Shown: piece after piece, positions 47,879-59,497 of the stretch
How the letters are laid out: each line of letters opens with the position of its first letter
How positions within the stretch are numbered: position 1 is the first letter of the stretch
Origin: Eunapius fragilis
Lineage: Eukaryota > Porifera > Demospongiae > Spongillida > Spongillidae
Length of the DNA stretch: 64,000 nucleotides
NCBI GenBank assembly: GCA_963681505.1
Contig: OY811987.1
Span: 2,552,604-2,616,603, forward strand
Direction: 5' to 3'
The notes under the pieces: generated by a model
Databases searched by the model: none
What the model saw: only the letters and a program-made list of their open reading frames with translations
Told to the model about the DNA's origin: nothing
Program-made: the position numbers and the translations under genes

Positions 47879-50800
47879 ATGAGCCTCAGCAAACTAGTTA
47901 GTTTTCCAATCGCACGCGATACTTTCCGGGGATACTACTATCCTTACGGGAACACTCCGCCTACAGATCTCCTGGAACATATTCATATACCACCCTGCGA
48001 AGAGCCGTCGGTCCTCGTTCTGGGGTGTGGCGATATCAGATCCTGCTTGTACACCATGTGGAAACATTTTGACCCGCTGCACTGCAACGATTGGTGCACC
48101 AAGATCACGTTCACTTTGTGTGACCAGAGTGCAGCAGTATTAGCAAGAAATGTCCTATTTCTTTATTTGTTAATAAACAACGCCGAAATGGAGGTAAAAA
48201 ATTGGATACCTAGCGTTTGGGCTATATGGTATTGTCATGAACTACGACCTCACCATTGGGAGATGCTGAAGAGTGCTCTGACGGATCTTCTGTCGTTATC
48301 AAAGAGCTACGAGGAATGGACATCTTCAGATAGTGTCGTGTGCTCCGTGTGTCGCTTTAGTGAGGATACGCTAAAACAGATGCACGAAATGTGGAAGATA
48401 TGGCGCTACAAGTCGTTTGGTACTCCAGAGTTAGTGAAGGACTTGAGAGAAAGAGACCAAAAGGAATGTATGTTTAACGTAGGTATTTCGTCACATTATG
48501 TGTCCGTGTTTCTTGGCGAGTCAAAAAAGGGAACGGAGGTATCAAGGTTTAATGCAATGATTAAGGATTACGAGTATTATGCTAAGAAAGGAACTGCATA
48601 TGCAGAAGGTGTGTGCAAACAATCAGACAGATGTTGTGGCAATCAGCCTATCGTAAATCCAACGTTCTTTGAAAGATACTTAGATGAAAGCAAAGATGAG
48701 AACTTCTACACAACCTGTAGTACTCTTGTCCCATACAGATGTTTTTATCACAGTGTCCTGTTCTCATCAGATAAGATGTCCCAAAGCGCAATCCTAGAAG
48801 CGAATGCATTTCAAAAGCATCCCCTTTTAGCAAATAGTGTGCAACAGTTTTCATTATGGTTGTCCTCAGCAGCAAAAGTTTTAAATCATAAGAAGCCATC
48901 GGTCAAATTTATTTTTCACTGCTCGAAAGCCATTGAGTACTGCCAACTATCACCAGATAATGATTTCAAATATGATGTAATCTACACATCTAACCTACTA
49001 GATTACATCAGTCCACTTATCCTTGTTTTGCCAACAGTGATGCTTTTGAAAGAAAATTGTGTCTTGGTTACAACATGCTTACATCCAGAAAAAATTCCAT
49101 CAAAAGAAGGTTTTATAAAGCAGACATTCGGGTTTGAAGCAGAACTGTTGCCTGCTGTGTTTGGTATCAGATGTATAGGATGTGATGGAAAATATGCTGA
49201 CAATAAATCCATTGAGCCCAATCCTTACCTACAATCTTCAAGGTCCATTTTTTTAAATATGTATACTGAAGGGATTGCCTCAAGAATTATTGACTGTTTT
49301 GCAACAACAATGATCTGGGAAAAGGTAAGCCTAGAACCATTGCAGGTGAAGTCATTAGGTGAACTACCCGCTATATGTAAAGCCCTATACAACATGGCTG
49401 AACAGTCAGTCCTATCATTTTTTAAGGAGCAATACGAGTACATGACATGTACTGAAACAATGATCACTGCCTTATTATGCTTTGCTTCTCAGCTACACTC
49501 GGCAGTACCATACAAAAACTATCAGTTCTGGGAACACCTGTGCGATCTTCTGAGAGATAATGCCAACCTGAAGCCATTTCTACATCACATCCAGACTCAT
49601 GCACTGCTTCATGGGCTGCATCTTCATCTCATCCATAACGAAAGCGATTGCCCTATCTGTAGTAATGTGCCAATCAGTGACTTTGTTCACCAGTTGGCTG
49701 TTAGGTTTCCCTTACCTAATAACACCAGCAAACTTGGTGTTCCATCATTCACAATTTTCCTTCACCCACAAGACAGATTTAACTTGGACCAAACCTCTTC
49801 TCCATGGGAGGTGGAGGCATTTGTAGTTGACTCAATTACTTGTAAAGAGGAAGCTAGTCAAATAGAAATCAGCTTTTTCACCTCCCAGTTAGAAAATGTC
49901 TTCATGACTATTGTAGCCCATCGTGTAGACAAAAGACTGCAGGATAAGGTGATATCTATCAATAGCCTTCCTTTATCTAGTGCTAGGATTGTCCAACCAT
50001 TTACATATTCCTTTGTTCAGGCTAACGTGCGTTCAATTTCTAATTCCTCTTCACTGGGAACTGTTATCGAACATGCTGGTGACAGTGATAAGTTTTGTTC
50101 CCAAATCTTGTTAAGTGAGGCGGTAACATCTGCACTTAATTCGAAGTTAACAAAAGGGTATCTTTCTCCTTGCACTCTTGACATATCTGTAGGTCAACAC
50201 CATTTTCATCTTGCATATCCTTATGCCATCAACTCATCTAAAGTACGCGTTACATTTTCTAATGATAAGGGAAAAATTGATGTTAAAATTGCTCGTGATA
50301 TCAGCAAGTGGTTTCATGAGAAGCCGTTGTTTATTGCCATCCCATTAAATAAGGTCTGTTTTCCTGACCTGTCCATTGTTGATGGTGCCCCGAATGAATA
50401 TGATGATAGACAGTACACACGAAGTGAAATCAAAAGTCTTGAATCCGGTAAAAGGTTTGGAATTATTGGTGTTAAGAAAAGTATTAGCACTCTCATTCAC
50501 TGTTCTGGTCAGTACATTACTCTATTGGACTCTAAAGATAAATCAAAGTGGCGTGGTTTGATAGTAGTCCACAGAAGGATTTTTGATATTGAAAAGCAGT
50601 CGCCCGCTATCCACATTTCATTTGTCATGAAAGTCGCACCAGCCGATTCAGCATATACACCATTACTTGAAATTTGGAGTCAGATTCGATCTACTTCATG
50701 GCCAATAGATGATGATGCAGCTGTCATGCTTGAGGAGGTACTCATGAAATTTGCTGCTCGGACACAAATATCCAAAACTAGTCGTACCATTTTGACAGAA

Positions 50801-50893
50801 TATAATGTGGAACATTTCTTCACACAAGCTGTTGTTTATCCTCTTTATATGGATTACAACAAATATGTCGCTGATGTAATGGCACATATTTAA
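47879..50893 (+). CDS. DUF4470-domain protein, 1,004 residues, single exon
   Basis: The first in-frame ATG is at 47879 (MSLSKLVSF); an upstream GTG at 47867 is not a likely start in an animal. Residues 15-105 hold the DUF4470 signature: YYYPYGNTPPTDLLEHI, SVLVLGCGDIRSCLYTMW and FTLCDQSAAVLARNVLFLYLL. The VLVLGCGD loop resembles a SAM-binding or Rossmann motif, as in the dynein assembly factor DNAAF3, which carries the same domain. The middle and C-terminal two-thirds are unfamiliar. A CPIC at about residue 590 and cysteine clusters near 160 and 260 could bind metal. No membrane segment is obvious. The uninterrupted 3-kb frame contrasts with the exon-rich genes nearby and may reflect retroposition or family expansion. 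Function is unknown. Confidence 0.8.
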   Translation: MSLSKLVSFPIARDTFRGYYYPYGNTPPTDLLEHIHIPPCEEPSVLVLGCGDIRSCLYTMWKHFDPLHCNDWCTKITFTLCDQSAAVLARNVLFLYLLINNAEMEVKNWIPSVWAIWYCHELRPHHWEMLKSALTDLLSLSKSYEEWTSSDSVVCSVCRFSEDTLKQMHEMWKIWRYKSFGTPELVKDLRERDQKECMFNVGISSHYVSVFLGESKKGTEVSRFNAMIKDYEYYAKKGTAYAEGVCKQSDRCCGNQPIVNPTFFERYLDESKDENFYTTCSTLVPYRCFYHSVLFSSDKMSQSAILEANAFQKHPLLANSVQQFSLWLSSAAKVLNHKKPSVKFIFHCSKAIEYCQLSPDNDFKYDVIYTSNLLDYISPLILVLPTVMLLKENCVLVTTCLHPEKIPSKEGFIKQTFGFEAELLPAVFGIRCIGCDGKYADNKSIEPNPYLQSSRSIFLNMYTEGIASRIIDCFATTMIWEKVSLEPLQVKSLGELPAICKALYNMAEQSVLSFFKEQYEYMTCTETMITALLCFASQLHSAVPYKNYQFWEHLCDLLRDNANLKPFLHHIQTHALLHGLHLHLIHNESDCPICSNVPISDFVHQLAVRFPLPNNTSKLGVPSFTIFLHPQDRFNLDQTSSPWEVEAFVVDSITCKEEASQIEISFFTSQLENVFMTIVAHRVDKRLQDKVISINSLPLSSARIVQPFTYSFVQANVRSISNSSSLGTVIEHAGDSDKFCSQILLSEAVTSALNSKLTKGYLSPCTLDISVGQHHFHLAYPYAINSSKVRVTFSNDKGKIDVKIARDISKWFHEKPLFIAIPLNKVCFPDLSIVDGAPNEYDDRQYTRSEIKSLESGKRFGIIGVKKSISTLIHCSGQYITLLDSKDKSKWRGLIVVHRRIFDIEKQSPAIHISFVMKVAPADSAYTPLLEIWSQIRSTSWPIDDDAAVMLEEVLMKFAARTQISKTSRTILTEYNVEHFFTQAVVYPLYMDYNKYVADVMAHI

Positions 50894-51084
50894 GCTAATA
50901 GAATGAAGATTATATCCATCAATGTTTGTTGTGGCAAATAATTAACTGCAATTGTAGTGTAGTTTATATTAACGTGTCATGTATGATTATTGATGGAAAA
51001 ATTATCAAGCAATTTAGTAGTGATGCATGATAAGGTACTGATGGTCTTTGCTTTATCAAAGCACTGGACTTGACTATTTTGGTT

Positions 51085-51130
51085 AGTCAAACTGGTAATA
51101 CCCGCATTGCAGGGTATTACCAGTTTGACT
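51085..51130. repeat. perfect 19-bp inverted repeat with an 8-base loop
   Basis: AGTCAAACTGGTAATACCC (51085-51103), loop GCATTGCA, then the exact reverse complement (51112-51130). It lies about 190 bp past the DUF4470 stop and could fold in its 3' UTR. It could also be a small mobile-element footprint. Confidence 0.85.
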
Positions 51131-51949
51131 TTGTACTAGTTTAACCCTAGTCTCACCCTGTAGTTGGCATTCATGAAGGTAAAGCATCCTAAGAAAATGA
51201 TTATATTCTCTGCAGTATGTGTACAAGTAGCTTTGATACTTTTTGAGATATGAAATATATTAAATCACATATGCACTTCAGAGCCATGTGTGGAAAAATT
51301 ACAGTTCACTTTAATAAATTTTATATCAACTCAGTAAAGAACCTTTTGTGTATGTAGAATAGATAATACACAGCAGCACAATACAATGATAACATTGTCA
51401 AACAAATGAAATATTGGCTCTGACTAATTTTTAAGTAAGGCAATGGAGCTGGCGTTATAACAGATGGTGGTTTGTTATGTTCTGCTCATGTTTCGGGGAA
51501 GTGCAGGTTGTCCTTGATGGTTTGTTTTCGGCGGAGCTCCACTGAAGTGAAGGACTCAGAGGAGGAGCGGAACCGTGTTTTGTGCAGAGCAGTACTAGTT
51601 AGTGGTTATTTTCCCCTAAAGTGGATTTCCCCTGTTAGACGGTTTCATTTTCCCTGGATGAAAATGTGGGCTCACCTCTTCCGAATATAGGTAATTAGTA
51701 TGTCTCCTGCTAATATGTTAGTGGTAGTGGAGATGTGGTGTTAGTATGCAGGAGGAAGCAGCTGTATGTTGAGTTGTGCGATAAAGCTTGGTGCGTTACA
51801 AGAAACATTGCATAATGGTTGTTGTCATGCCATGGGAAGGGGGGTAGATATTTAAGGAGGGAGTGGGTGGCCTCCAGGAAGAGGAGGTTGAGGAGACTGA
51901 GCCTTATTATGTGGAAAAAAAATGCAAAAGTGGAACCAAGCAGTGAGAG

Positions 51950-52086
51950 GAAGAAGCGGCTCCATTGATGTCAACCATGTATGAAAGAAGTGGTTCCACT
52001 GATGTCAACCATAAGTGAAAGAAGTGGCTCCACTGATGTCAACCATGTATGAAAGATGTTACTCCACTGATGTCAACCATGTATGA
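51950..52086. repeat. 34-bp minisatellite, four copies
   Basis: Unit GAAAGAAGTGG(C/T)TCCACTGA plus TGTCAACCATGTAT. Confidence 0.85.
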
Positions 52087-52204
52087 TTTGTTTCCAAATT
52101 AGTCTTTATCACTGCTTGTTTTCATCTTTCCATCCCTGATTGTCGTTAATCACACACTGGTCATTACATTCCTAATTGGTGTGCGTTGCAGTCCTTCTCT
52201 GCAC

Positions 52205-53120
52205 CTAAATGTTTTGCACATTACTCACTGTATCCTGTAGGTTTGGGTGCATCAGTTGTAACCAGCTACTTAGTTCCTGTCCTACCATCAATCGAGCTGG
52301 TGTCTCCTCTTTTGCTGAATGCTTTGCATAACTTATCAGGAATGTGAGTAATGTGTGTTGTAATACCCAACACCCTTCTTTTTTGACTATAGTAATGCCT
52401 GTTTCACAGTTTGGACAAAACATTCTGATAGGCTGTTTGGTGGCTCATTTTAATGTGTGTTTCATGCCATTCAATTAGTGATATGTGTTTCTGAAGACAA
52501 ACTGTGGGCTGTTAACCAAAATCATATCTCCTTTACTGTTTTGTCTGCAGTGGTCCATTCCACAACGGCCATTTTAAATAAGCATTTACTCTCACTAGCA
52601 GCATCTTCACTTCTATCGGCCCAGCAAAGTCCACATTTTGTCTTTTCCAGGCCCCACCAGGGATCTCCCATGGGTGTGGTGGCATCAGTTTTAGATCTCT
52701 CTCCATCTTCAGAACACAAGGCGGTAGTAAGTAGAGGCGTTATTTTTAAGCTTAGAAATGGGACTAGACGCTTGTTGTAAGTCTCAACTGTGAAATGCCT
52801 TCAATTAAAAAGATGGAAAATCTTTCACTGCCCAGACAATGGCTAGTGCCTCCTTTTCAATCTGTTTGTATCACTTTTGGGTGCCAGAAATTGACCTTGA
52901 TGCAAATACAACACGTTTCCAGCTGTGTATTGAAGTGTAAAACCTGAGCAAACCATGCTTTCTCCCAGTGACCTGCACTACATCCAAGAGCATCTCTTCA
53001 TTTAAGTGATCCTGATTTTTTATCTGCTCAACACACGTCAAACGGCATTCATGGTCAATGTATCCCCTCTTTTGACATTTGAAACAAGTAGCCAGGGCAT
53101 CCTTCCTTTAGGTTAAAGTT
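52205..53120 (-). pseudogene. Ty3/Gypsy retrotransposon relic, rearranged
   Basis: Minus-strand pieces are recognisable. At 53100-53040 is CFKCQKRGYIDHEC, a gag-type zinc knuckle with Tyr in the His position. At 52930-52800 is VVFASRSISGTQK, then YKQIEKEALAIVWAVKDF, the RNase H block. At 52420-52205 is SYAKHSAKEETPARLMVGQE, then LMHPNLQDTV, the end of an integrase. Protease, RT and most of integrase are missing and stops are present, so it is a deletion derivative. No LTRs were found. Confidence 0.6.
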
Positions 53121-53889
53121 ATTACTCCAATAGGGACATTGTGAGTGTCTTCTTGCAGAAGGTCTGAAAGACTGTTTTCTAACTTTTGGTTGGTTTCTCT
53201 CCTTTTTGAAAAGTTATAAAATGGCTCTGGGAGTGCTAGATGAACACTCGCTATTGCTGGCACCATGCAATAGTTGCATCAAACAGGATATATAATAATG
53301 GTCCCTCCCCCAAATCATGTGTACTATATGAACGCATGAAATACAATAACACTACACACGGAAAGTGAACACAGGGTTTCTATATGGCATACCATCATCA
53401 CGCTAATGGTTTGTGGAGTGTTACAATCAAACACTGCAGCGATCACTAATCAAGCTTTCCAATGACAAGCAGAATGATTAGGAGGAACTTTTATAAAACG
53501 GGATTAATAAAAATTTCAGTTTAAAAACCTGTGAACACTCTTTTCCCACTTACCATCTATCCAGCTCATCATCTGAAGTATGCTATGCATCATGCCTCGA
53601 CCATTAGTCCACCCATAAGCTCTCGTGCCAGACGTCTGGCCCCTGCACCTCTTAGGTTGCACTGAAGGAGGTTGAAGGGAGTTCTTTAGTGCAGAAGTTA
53701 ACTACAATGCACAGCATTTAGGTCATTGCATCACATCTGGTGGCAAGCCGTAAGATTATGTTTGTCGACAAGGAACGACAACTTAATCAATCGATGTATG
53801 ACTACACAAATCCCAGGAGTGAAATGGAAGGTAACATGTGGACCAACAACCACTAAACTGATACAAGCCCTCTTTCAGAGGGAGTAGTA
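53121..53889. other. spacer between opposed retroelement relics
   Basis: No coding blocks recognised. Confidence 0.4.
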
Positions 53890-56135
53890 GGCCATGCTAA
53901 GATGACAATGTGATTGTCAAAAGGAATAAATGTGAAAAAAAGCAAGGAGGACAGCAGAGAGACACAAGCGCAAGGAGGATCATCCTAGAGCAGGGGAAGA
54001 AAGTAGGTGTCAGAGGGAGTAAGAATGTCAAAGGAGGGACAAAGCAGAAAGAAGAGATGGATATGGCAGAGGAGATAAAGGAACAACGGCATTTGGAGAT
54101 TCCATTGGAAGCACAGACAGTCAGGAGAGCAGGGTGCTAAACTTACGAAGCTCACAGAGAATGAAGACGTCAAGGCTAACCTCACCAAATTTGAATGAAT
54201 GATGGCGGCCACAAAGTAATGACAGATACGTGGGCTTACCATTTGGCCCTGAACCTGACAGGATGAGTACAACAAGCCTACGCGGCTATGGGTAATGAAG
54301 ACGCAAAGGACTATGATTTGGTCAAAGAAACAGTTCTTCTGCGGTATATCAACACCACTGATGGTTTTGCAAGAAGCAAGGCCACTGGTTGTATAGAGAC
54401 CTCATCATGAAACTGCAGGACCTGGCTCGTAAATGGACAATCGAAAAGATAATGGCCAAAGAGATTGTGGATCAAATGGTAACTGAGCAGTTCCTTACGA
54501 CTCTATGATTAGCTGGATTTGAGAGTATGGGACGTGGATAGAAAACTTCACTTGAGTCTGGACACAGGTTCACTGGCAGATAAATATGTTCAGGCACGCA
54601 AACCCACACAAGATGGAAAGCCTTCAGTGGAGAAGAAGAGTAGTACCTGTCATATATGTGGTAAGACGGGTTATGCAACAAGGGAATGTTGGTTTAAGCA
54701 TCAGGAAGGACCAAGAAAGGGGGAAGGGGACAAGCCAAAGAATGGAAAAGAAGCCCTAAAGTGCTATAGTTGAGGGGAAAAATGACATAATGCCATGAAG
54801 TGCAAGGCTCTGGTTGTAGTTGAACTGCATAGGTATGGAAGGAGCAGGTGTCCAATGAGCAGGGGAAATATTGTAGGGAAAGCAGTGGAGGACATTTTAT
54901 TAGAAACGGGCTGTTCTAGTACCATGCATGGTACAGGCTGATCTTGTACCCTCCCAAAAGATGACAGACATAACCACTACAATTTGGTGTGCACATGGCA
55001 GTGTGGTTGTGTATCCAATAGCCAAAGATGAAGATGAGAATTGGAGACCAACCATACATATCGAAGCAGCGGTGTCAAAATCCTTACCTGTTTCAGTGTT
55101 GGGCACTGAAGTGCCTGAGCTATTCTCACTGTTATACTGAGTAGAGCCTGCATGGAGAAGGTGGCTGTGGCCTGGCAGTGGTCACTCGTGCTAAGTACAA
55201 GCAACAGGAAATGTGGAACAGTTTGGAGCAGGAAAAATGGAGTCTCAGTTTAGAGGCAGTGGCAAAACCCATCGAACAACTGACCACCAGAGTTGAAGGG
55301 GAATGGAAGCGACATCACAAGGGGAAATCCCAGAAGAACCAATTTGGATATATCTGGCTTAGAAATTTCATGCGAAATATTAGTTGGAGGAAAAGCACAC
55401 AAGAAGTTGTCAAGGAGGTTAAATATGAGAAGAGTCAAGGACATTTACAACAGTGCGGTCAGAATATTGCATGAGGCTACCAAAAATGGGAACAGAATCC
55501 TGAAGAAATGAAGAAGCTGCAGATGGATGACCCAACAGTACAACAGATTCAAGATACAGCATAACAAGCAGAAGGGGAATTCATGTTTTTTCAACAATGA
55601 AGTTTATTTTACAGACAGTGCAATACCAAGAATAGTATCGTTGACTAACTAGTGTTGCCCAAGGTATGCAAGGAACCAATAATGAAGATGGCTCATTCCA
55701 TTCCCATGGTTGGGCATCTGGGAGGAAACTTGAAGCTCAATTCTTGTTGCAATAGATACCTCTGATGTAGAAATTGGGGCAGTTATAAGACAACAGGACA
55801 GTTCTAGTAACGAACATCTGGTAGCTTATTGCAGTCGTAAGTTGGCACAATGTGAAAGGAACTATGCTTCCATTGAGAAGGAATGCCTTGACATCAAGGC
55901 AGCAGTTTCAACTTTTAGAGTGTATCTGGTGGGATGCAGTTTTACTGTTGTGACATACCATAAAGCATTGAAATTGGTGAACAACATGGAGGACAGCAAT
56001 CTACGTTTAACAAGATGACATTAATTCCATCAACCCTGTCAGTTTGAGATACGACATTGACCAGGGAAAGGTAATGATAATGCTGATGCATTGACACGCT
56101 CTCACTGCCTGGATCACTTACTGCTGCCTAAACAT
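53890..56135 (+). pseudogene. Ty3/Gypsy retrotransposon relic: gag, protease, RNase H
   Basis: Gag at about 54200-54780 includes QQAYAAMGNEDAKDYDLVK, then LSLDTGSLADKYVQARK and the knuckle CHICGKTGYATREC, again with Tyr for His. A second knuckle is broken by a stop. A retropepsin-like part at 54890-55130 has LLETGCSSTM, ADLVPSQK and SVLGTEVPEL. At 55640-55740 VLPKVCKEPIMKMAHSIP and VGHLGG match the integrase zinc-binding start. At 55750-56110 IGAVIRQQDSS, HLVAYCSRKLAQCERNYAS, IEKECLDIKAAVSTFRVYL and PGKGNDNADALTRSH are RNase H. The polymerase domain is absent. The zinc-binding piece precedes RNase H, the reverse of the normal order. Confidence 0.75.
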
Positions 56136-56308
56136 ATCTGGGTAATATTTATGTTTATGAAATAGTAGTTGTGCATGAGGTACAATGAACAAAAAATTTC
56201 TGAGAAGTACAATTAACATTATAATTGTGGTCTGACTTGCAAGTTACAGAATTATTTCATGGTTGTTTGGTGTGAGAATAGATGAATTGAATGGCTCAGC
56301 AAACGTAA

Positions 56309-56776
56309 ATGAACCGCCAGCTGCAGTTTAATTTGATCGACGACACCATTGTGCAGTATCCTGATCAGTTTAGTGAACCCCAAAAGCGATTGGTTAGAAA
56401 TAAAGCTAGAAAGGTTTTTGTCAATGATTTAATGTGCAATGTACCAGGTATCCTCCCGGGGGTACATTTGTCTACCGAGGTGTATATACAGAAAATAAAT
56501 TTATTCACGTTGTGCCAGTTTAGCATTCCTTTTACACTTGACGGTGCATGCTTATTGTACAGGTTGTTTGGAGCTTATTCCTTTTCTTTGGTCCCAAGCC
56601 AGAGCTTCAAAGTGAAGCTATTCGATCACGATATGCATGGTTGCTATGTAATTTTCTACACTAATTACGCGTACCGCGATCGAATTGCTTCACTTTTACG
56701 CTCTGAATTCAGACCAGAGAAAAAGAATAAGATCTTAGTAATTTCGGGCCATGCTCTAAAGCACCTGTACAACTAG
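56309..56776 (+). CDS. 155-residue ORF of unknown function, overlapped by an inverted repeat
   Basis: ATG at 56309 (context GTAAATGAA) opens 155 codons: MNRQLQFNLIDDTIVQYPDQ, then QKRLVRNKARKVF, FDHDMHGCYVIFYTNYAYRD and a basic tail EFRPEKKNKI. No family recognised and no signal peptide. Residues about 41-67 are encoded by the left arm of an 80-bp inverted repeat whose other arm follows the stop codon. It may be a complete small gene or one exon. Confidence 0.4.
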   Translation: MNRQLQFNLIDDTIVQYPDQFSEPQKRLVRNKARKVFVNDLMCNVPGILPGVHLSTEVYIQKINLFTLCQFSIPFTLDGACLLYRLFGAYSFSLVPSQSFKVKLFDHDMHGCYVIFYTNYAYRDRIASLLRSEFRPEKKNKILVISGHALKHLYN

Positions 56777-56895
56777 AATGCCACCGTCATATGTAAAAGG
56801 GACGTTAAATCCGCAGAACGTGAATAAATTTATTTTCTGTACACGTAGGTAGACCGGCAAATGTACTCCCGGGAGGACGCCCGGTACATTTGACA
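56431..56895. repeat. inverted repeat pair of about 80 bp, each arm itself semi-palindromic
   Basis: The arm at 56431-56511 (AATGTACCAGGTATCCTCCC, GGGGGTACATTTGTCTACC, then CAGAAAATAAATTTATTCAC) matches the reverse complement of 56818-56895. Each arm contains an inner near-palindrome AATGTACC...CCCGGG...GGTACATTT. Confidence 0.85.
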
Positions 56896-58646
56896 TTAAG
56901 AAGAATCCGTGCATCATATACATGCATGTTTATCCAATACATAATTGGTGATCATGTGTCATGTACCTGTATATACATTTACATATAGCAGATTGCTATG
57001 GTGTGATGTGCTAGGACGTCCTTGTGTCACGGCAAGGCCGCATTTGCATAGTCTTCAATTAGCCAGCTATGCTGCTGAAATTTGTTGAAAGGGTTAGTAG
57101 AGCAAATCTGAAACCAAAAATAGAAGTTATGAGACGAACAGAGAACAGTATGGAAGAGGAGGAAAAAGCAGATGACAAACGTGAACAACCATTATATGAA
57201 TTTACTTATCTTGCTTGTGCATGATCTTTTTTCGTGAATATTAATAAGCCCCCCCCCCCCCCCCCCCCCCCCCCCAATTTTTTATAAACGACTATGGCCA
57301 TGATTATGGTTTGACGCGTGAGTACTTCTGACACTCAAAATGGTGACTAGCAACTGTTGCTATTTATTGATGATGATTCAATAAACTGTACAAGATATAT
57401 AGCTGTCTGACAAACAAAATGCAGAGGCTGAAGTGCACTATGCAAGAACATCCTCAGAGTGTTGTCCACCACTTACTGCCTGGAGAGAAGCTGATAGTTT
57501 CACTGATGCACTTCAACTGACATATTTGCTTTATATTGCATGCCTGACATAAAATTTTTACAGGCTGCTCGGGACAAAGCAGTCAGAGCAGCCCTGCCAA
57601 AAGGAAAAATAAGAAAGGTGATGGCTGCTGTCAAGCCAGTAGTTCTAGACAATGTATAGACTCAGGACCTCACAGCAACAGAGGATATCAGCTGGTGCAT
57701 GACGAAACTTGGAAGCTTCTTGAGTTTCAAAAAGCGCAAATGAGCACTGAACATTGCAATTGCATGCAAGTGCTGCATGTGGGGCAAGCTAAGAGGACAG
57801 CACGAGCAGCCAAACTGCTTCCTATTCCAGATCCGCATCCAAACTGCAGCACTTTGTGTGTCATTGCATGCAGTAAAGCGAATACGTCAGTGAGTTCACA
57901 CTCGTGCATGGTCACTCGTGTACTAGAGGCCAGGGGACATGATGTTAGCTGAAGTCATGGAACATGCATGTGTGAGCATGTACCGGAGGCCAAAGAAGGC
58001 TAATGGGCACTGAAATTGTATCTGAATGCACTATCATTTATCTATCAACAATATGTTATGCTATGGCCATGACAAGGCCTTATTTCAGTACCACATAATC
58101 ACAGCAGCATATTCCTTACGAGGCCAATAAGCACGCATTTTGCTGAGAAGCAATGGCATTGCCATCACCACATAATTCAGCAGGCTGACAAGTACATAAT
58201 ATTTAATGAGTGAAGGGAACATAGGCACAACTTTTCATGCAATCAGAATCATCAATCAAATCCCTAACCTTTAGCATTGATGTTTGCCATAACCACAGTT
58301 ATCAAATCTTGATTGAACTGCCTAGGTTTGGAAGCGGTTTTGAAGTGAAATTGTCCATATAATAAATGCATGGTTTCAGCACACATCTTACAGTCTTTTG
58401 ATCCCCCTATTTAAGTGATACTAATATATTATCTTATCAGCCAGTCTCTATTGCATGTACGCATGCACCTTGTTGCTTTGCTGAACATCAAATCTGCTAT
58501 ACTATCATCAATTTAGAATTAGAAACTAAACAATATAGACAGTGTTTAAAACCAATAAAACAATTACATAATATAAAATCGCATAAAAAAGATAAAGATT
58601 CAAAATCAGAAAAAATGGGTCTGAAAAGCATTGAATCTGCTACAAT
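56896..58646. other. intergenic, poly-C at about 57249-57276
   Basis: A frame at 57695-57952 (MHDETWKLLEFQKAQ...) has no recognisable domain. Most of the stretch is AT-rich and empty. Confidence 0.35.
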
Positions 58647-59153
58647 TTAGCAATGATTTTTAATGTTATCACACACAACAGAAGTGCCATATTCACAGTG
58701 CTTCAGGTGATACTTCAACCCTATCTTGTATAGAAATGACCTGTGGCACCCTCTGTTCTGGCATTTAAATCTCTCGTCACTATGTATTCGGCAGTGGGCC
58801 TTTAATCCTTTTAATGACTTAAATGATTTCTGACAAAAGCAGGTAAATGGCTTCTCCCCTGTATGAATGAGCAAGTGGGTTTTCAAAGTGAATCGGTGTG
58901 AAAATGTCTTTCCACATTGTTCACATTTATGTGGCTTCTCCCCTGTATGAGTAACCATGTGTCTTTTCAAAGACGATTGGCATGAAAATGGCCTTCCACA
59001 TTGTTCACAATGATATTGCTTTTCCCCTGTGTGGGTGAGTATGTGTTTTTTGAAAGCTGTCTGGTTTGAAAATGTCTTTCCGCATTGTTCACACAGAGGT
59101 GGCCTCCCCCTATATGAGTGAGCATACATCATTGCCGACATAATACATGTCAA
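58647..59153 (-). CDS. C2H2 zinc-finger protein, five fingers
   Basis: The minus-strand frame of up to 168 residues carries tandem fingers joined by TGEK-type linkers: CEQCGKTFSNQTAFKKHILT, CEQCGRPFSCQSSLKRHMVT, CEQCGKTFSHRFTLKTHLLI, a degenerate CFCQKSFKSLKGLKAHCRIH and CQNRGCHRSFLYKIGLKYHL. Such arrays bind DNA at about three bases per finger. The listed start (59153) may lie in an intron or in a decayed upstream finger. HSYRGRPPLCEQC suggests fingers continue 5' from here, so this is likely the last exon. The stop follows DNIKNHC. Confidence 0.75.
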   Translation of the reverse strand: MTCIMSAMMYAHSYRGRPPLCEQCGKTFSNQTAFKKHILTHTGEKQYHCEQCGRPFSCQSSLKRHMVTHTGEKPHKCEQCGKTFSHRFTLKTHLLIHTGEKPFTCFCQKSFKSLKGLKAHCRIHSDERFKCQNRGCHRSFLYKIGLKYHLKHCEYGTSVVCDNIKNHC

Positions 59154-59292
59154 GTTTGTTCACACTTACATGATTTCTCTCTTTGCCATTAAAGCAGTGT
59201 TGTCTATAAACATGATTGTGCAAAGTGGGTGAGTGCGGAACAACAAGATGGCCTTCCTATCAAACTGATTCTTACTGTCGCACACTTTAAAT

Positions 59293-59466
59293 TATGTATG
59301 TATGTAATGTATGTATGTATGTATGTATGTATGTATGTATGTATGTATGTATGTATGTATGTATGTATGTATGTATGTATGTATGATGTATGTATGTATG
59401 TATGTATGTATGTATGTATGTATGTATGTATGTATGTATGTATGTATGTATGTATGTATGTATGTA

Positions 59467-59497
<31 letters not shown>

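Larger units (their letters stand above)
50894..52204. other. intergenic after the DUF4470 gene
   Basis: Contains a perfect hairpin (51085-51130) and a short minisatellite (51950-52086). No gene recognised. Confidence 0.4.
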
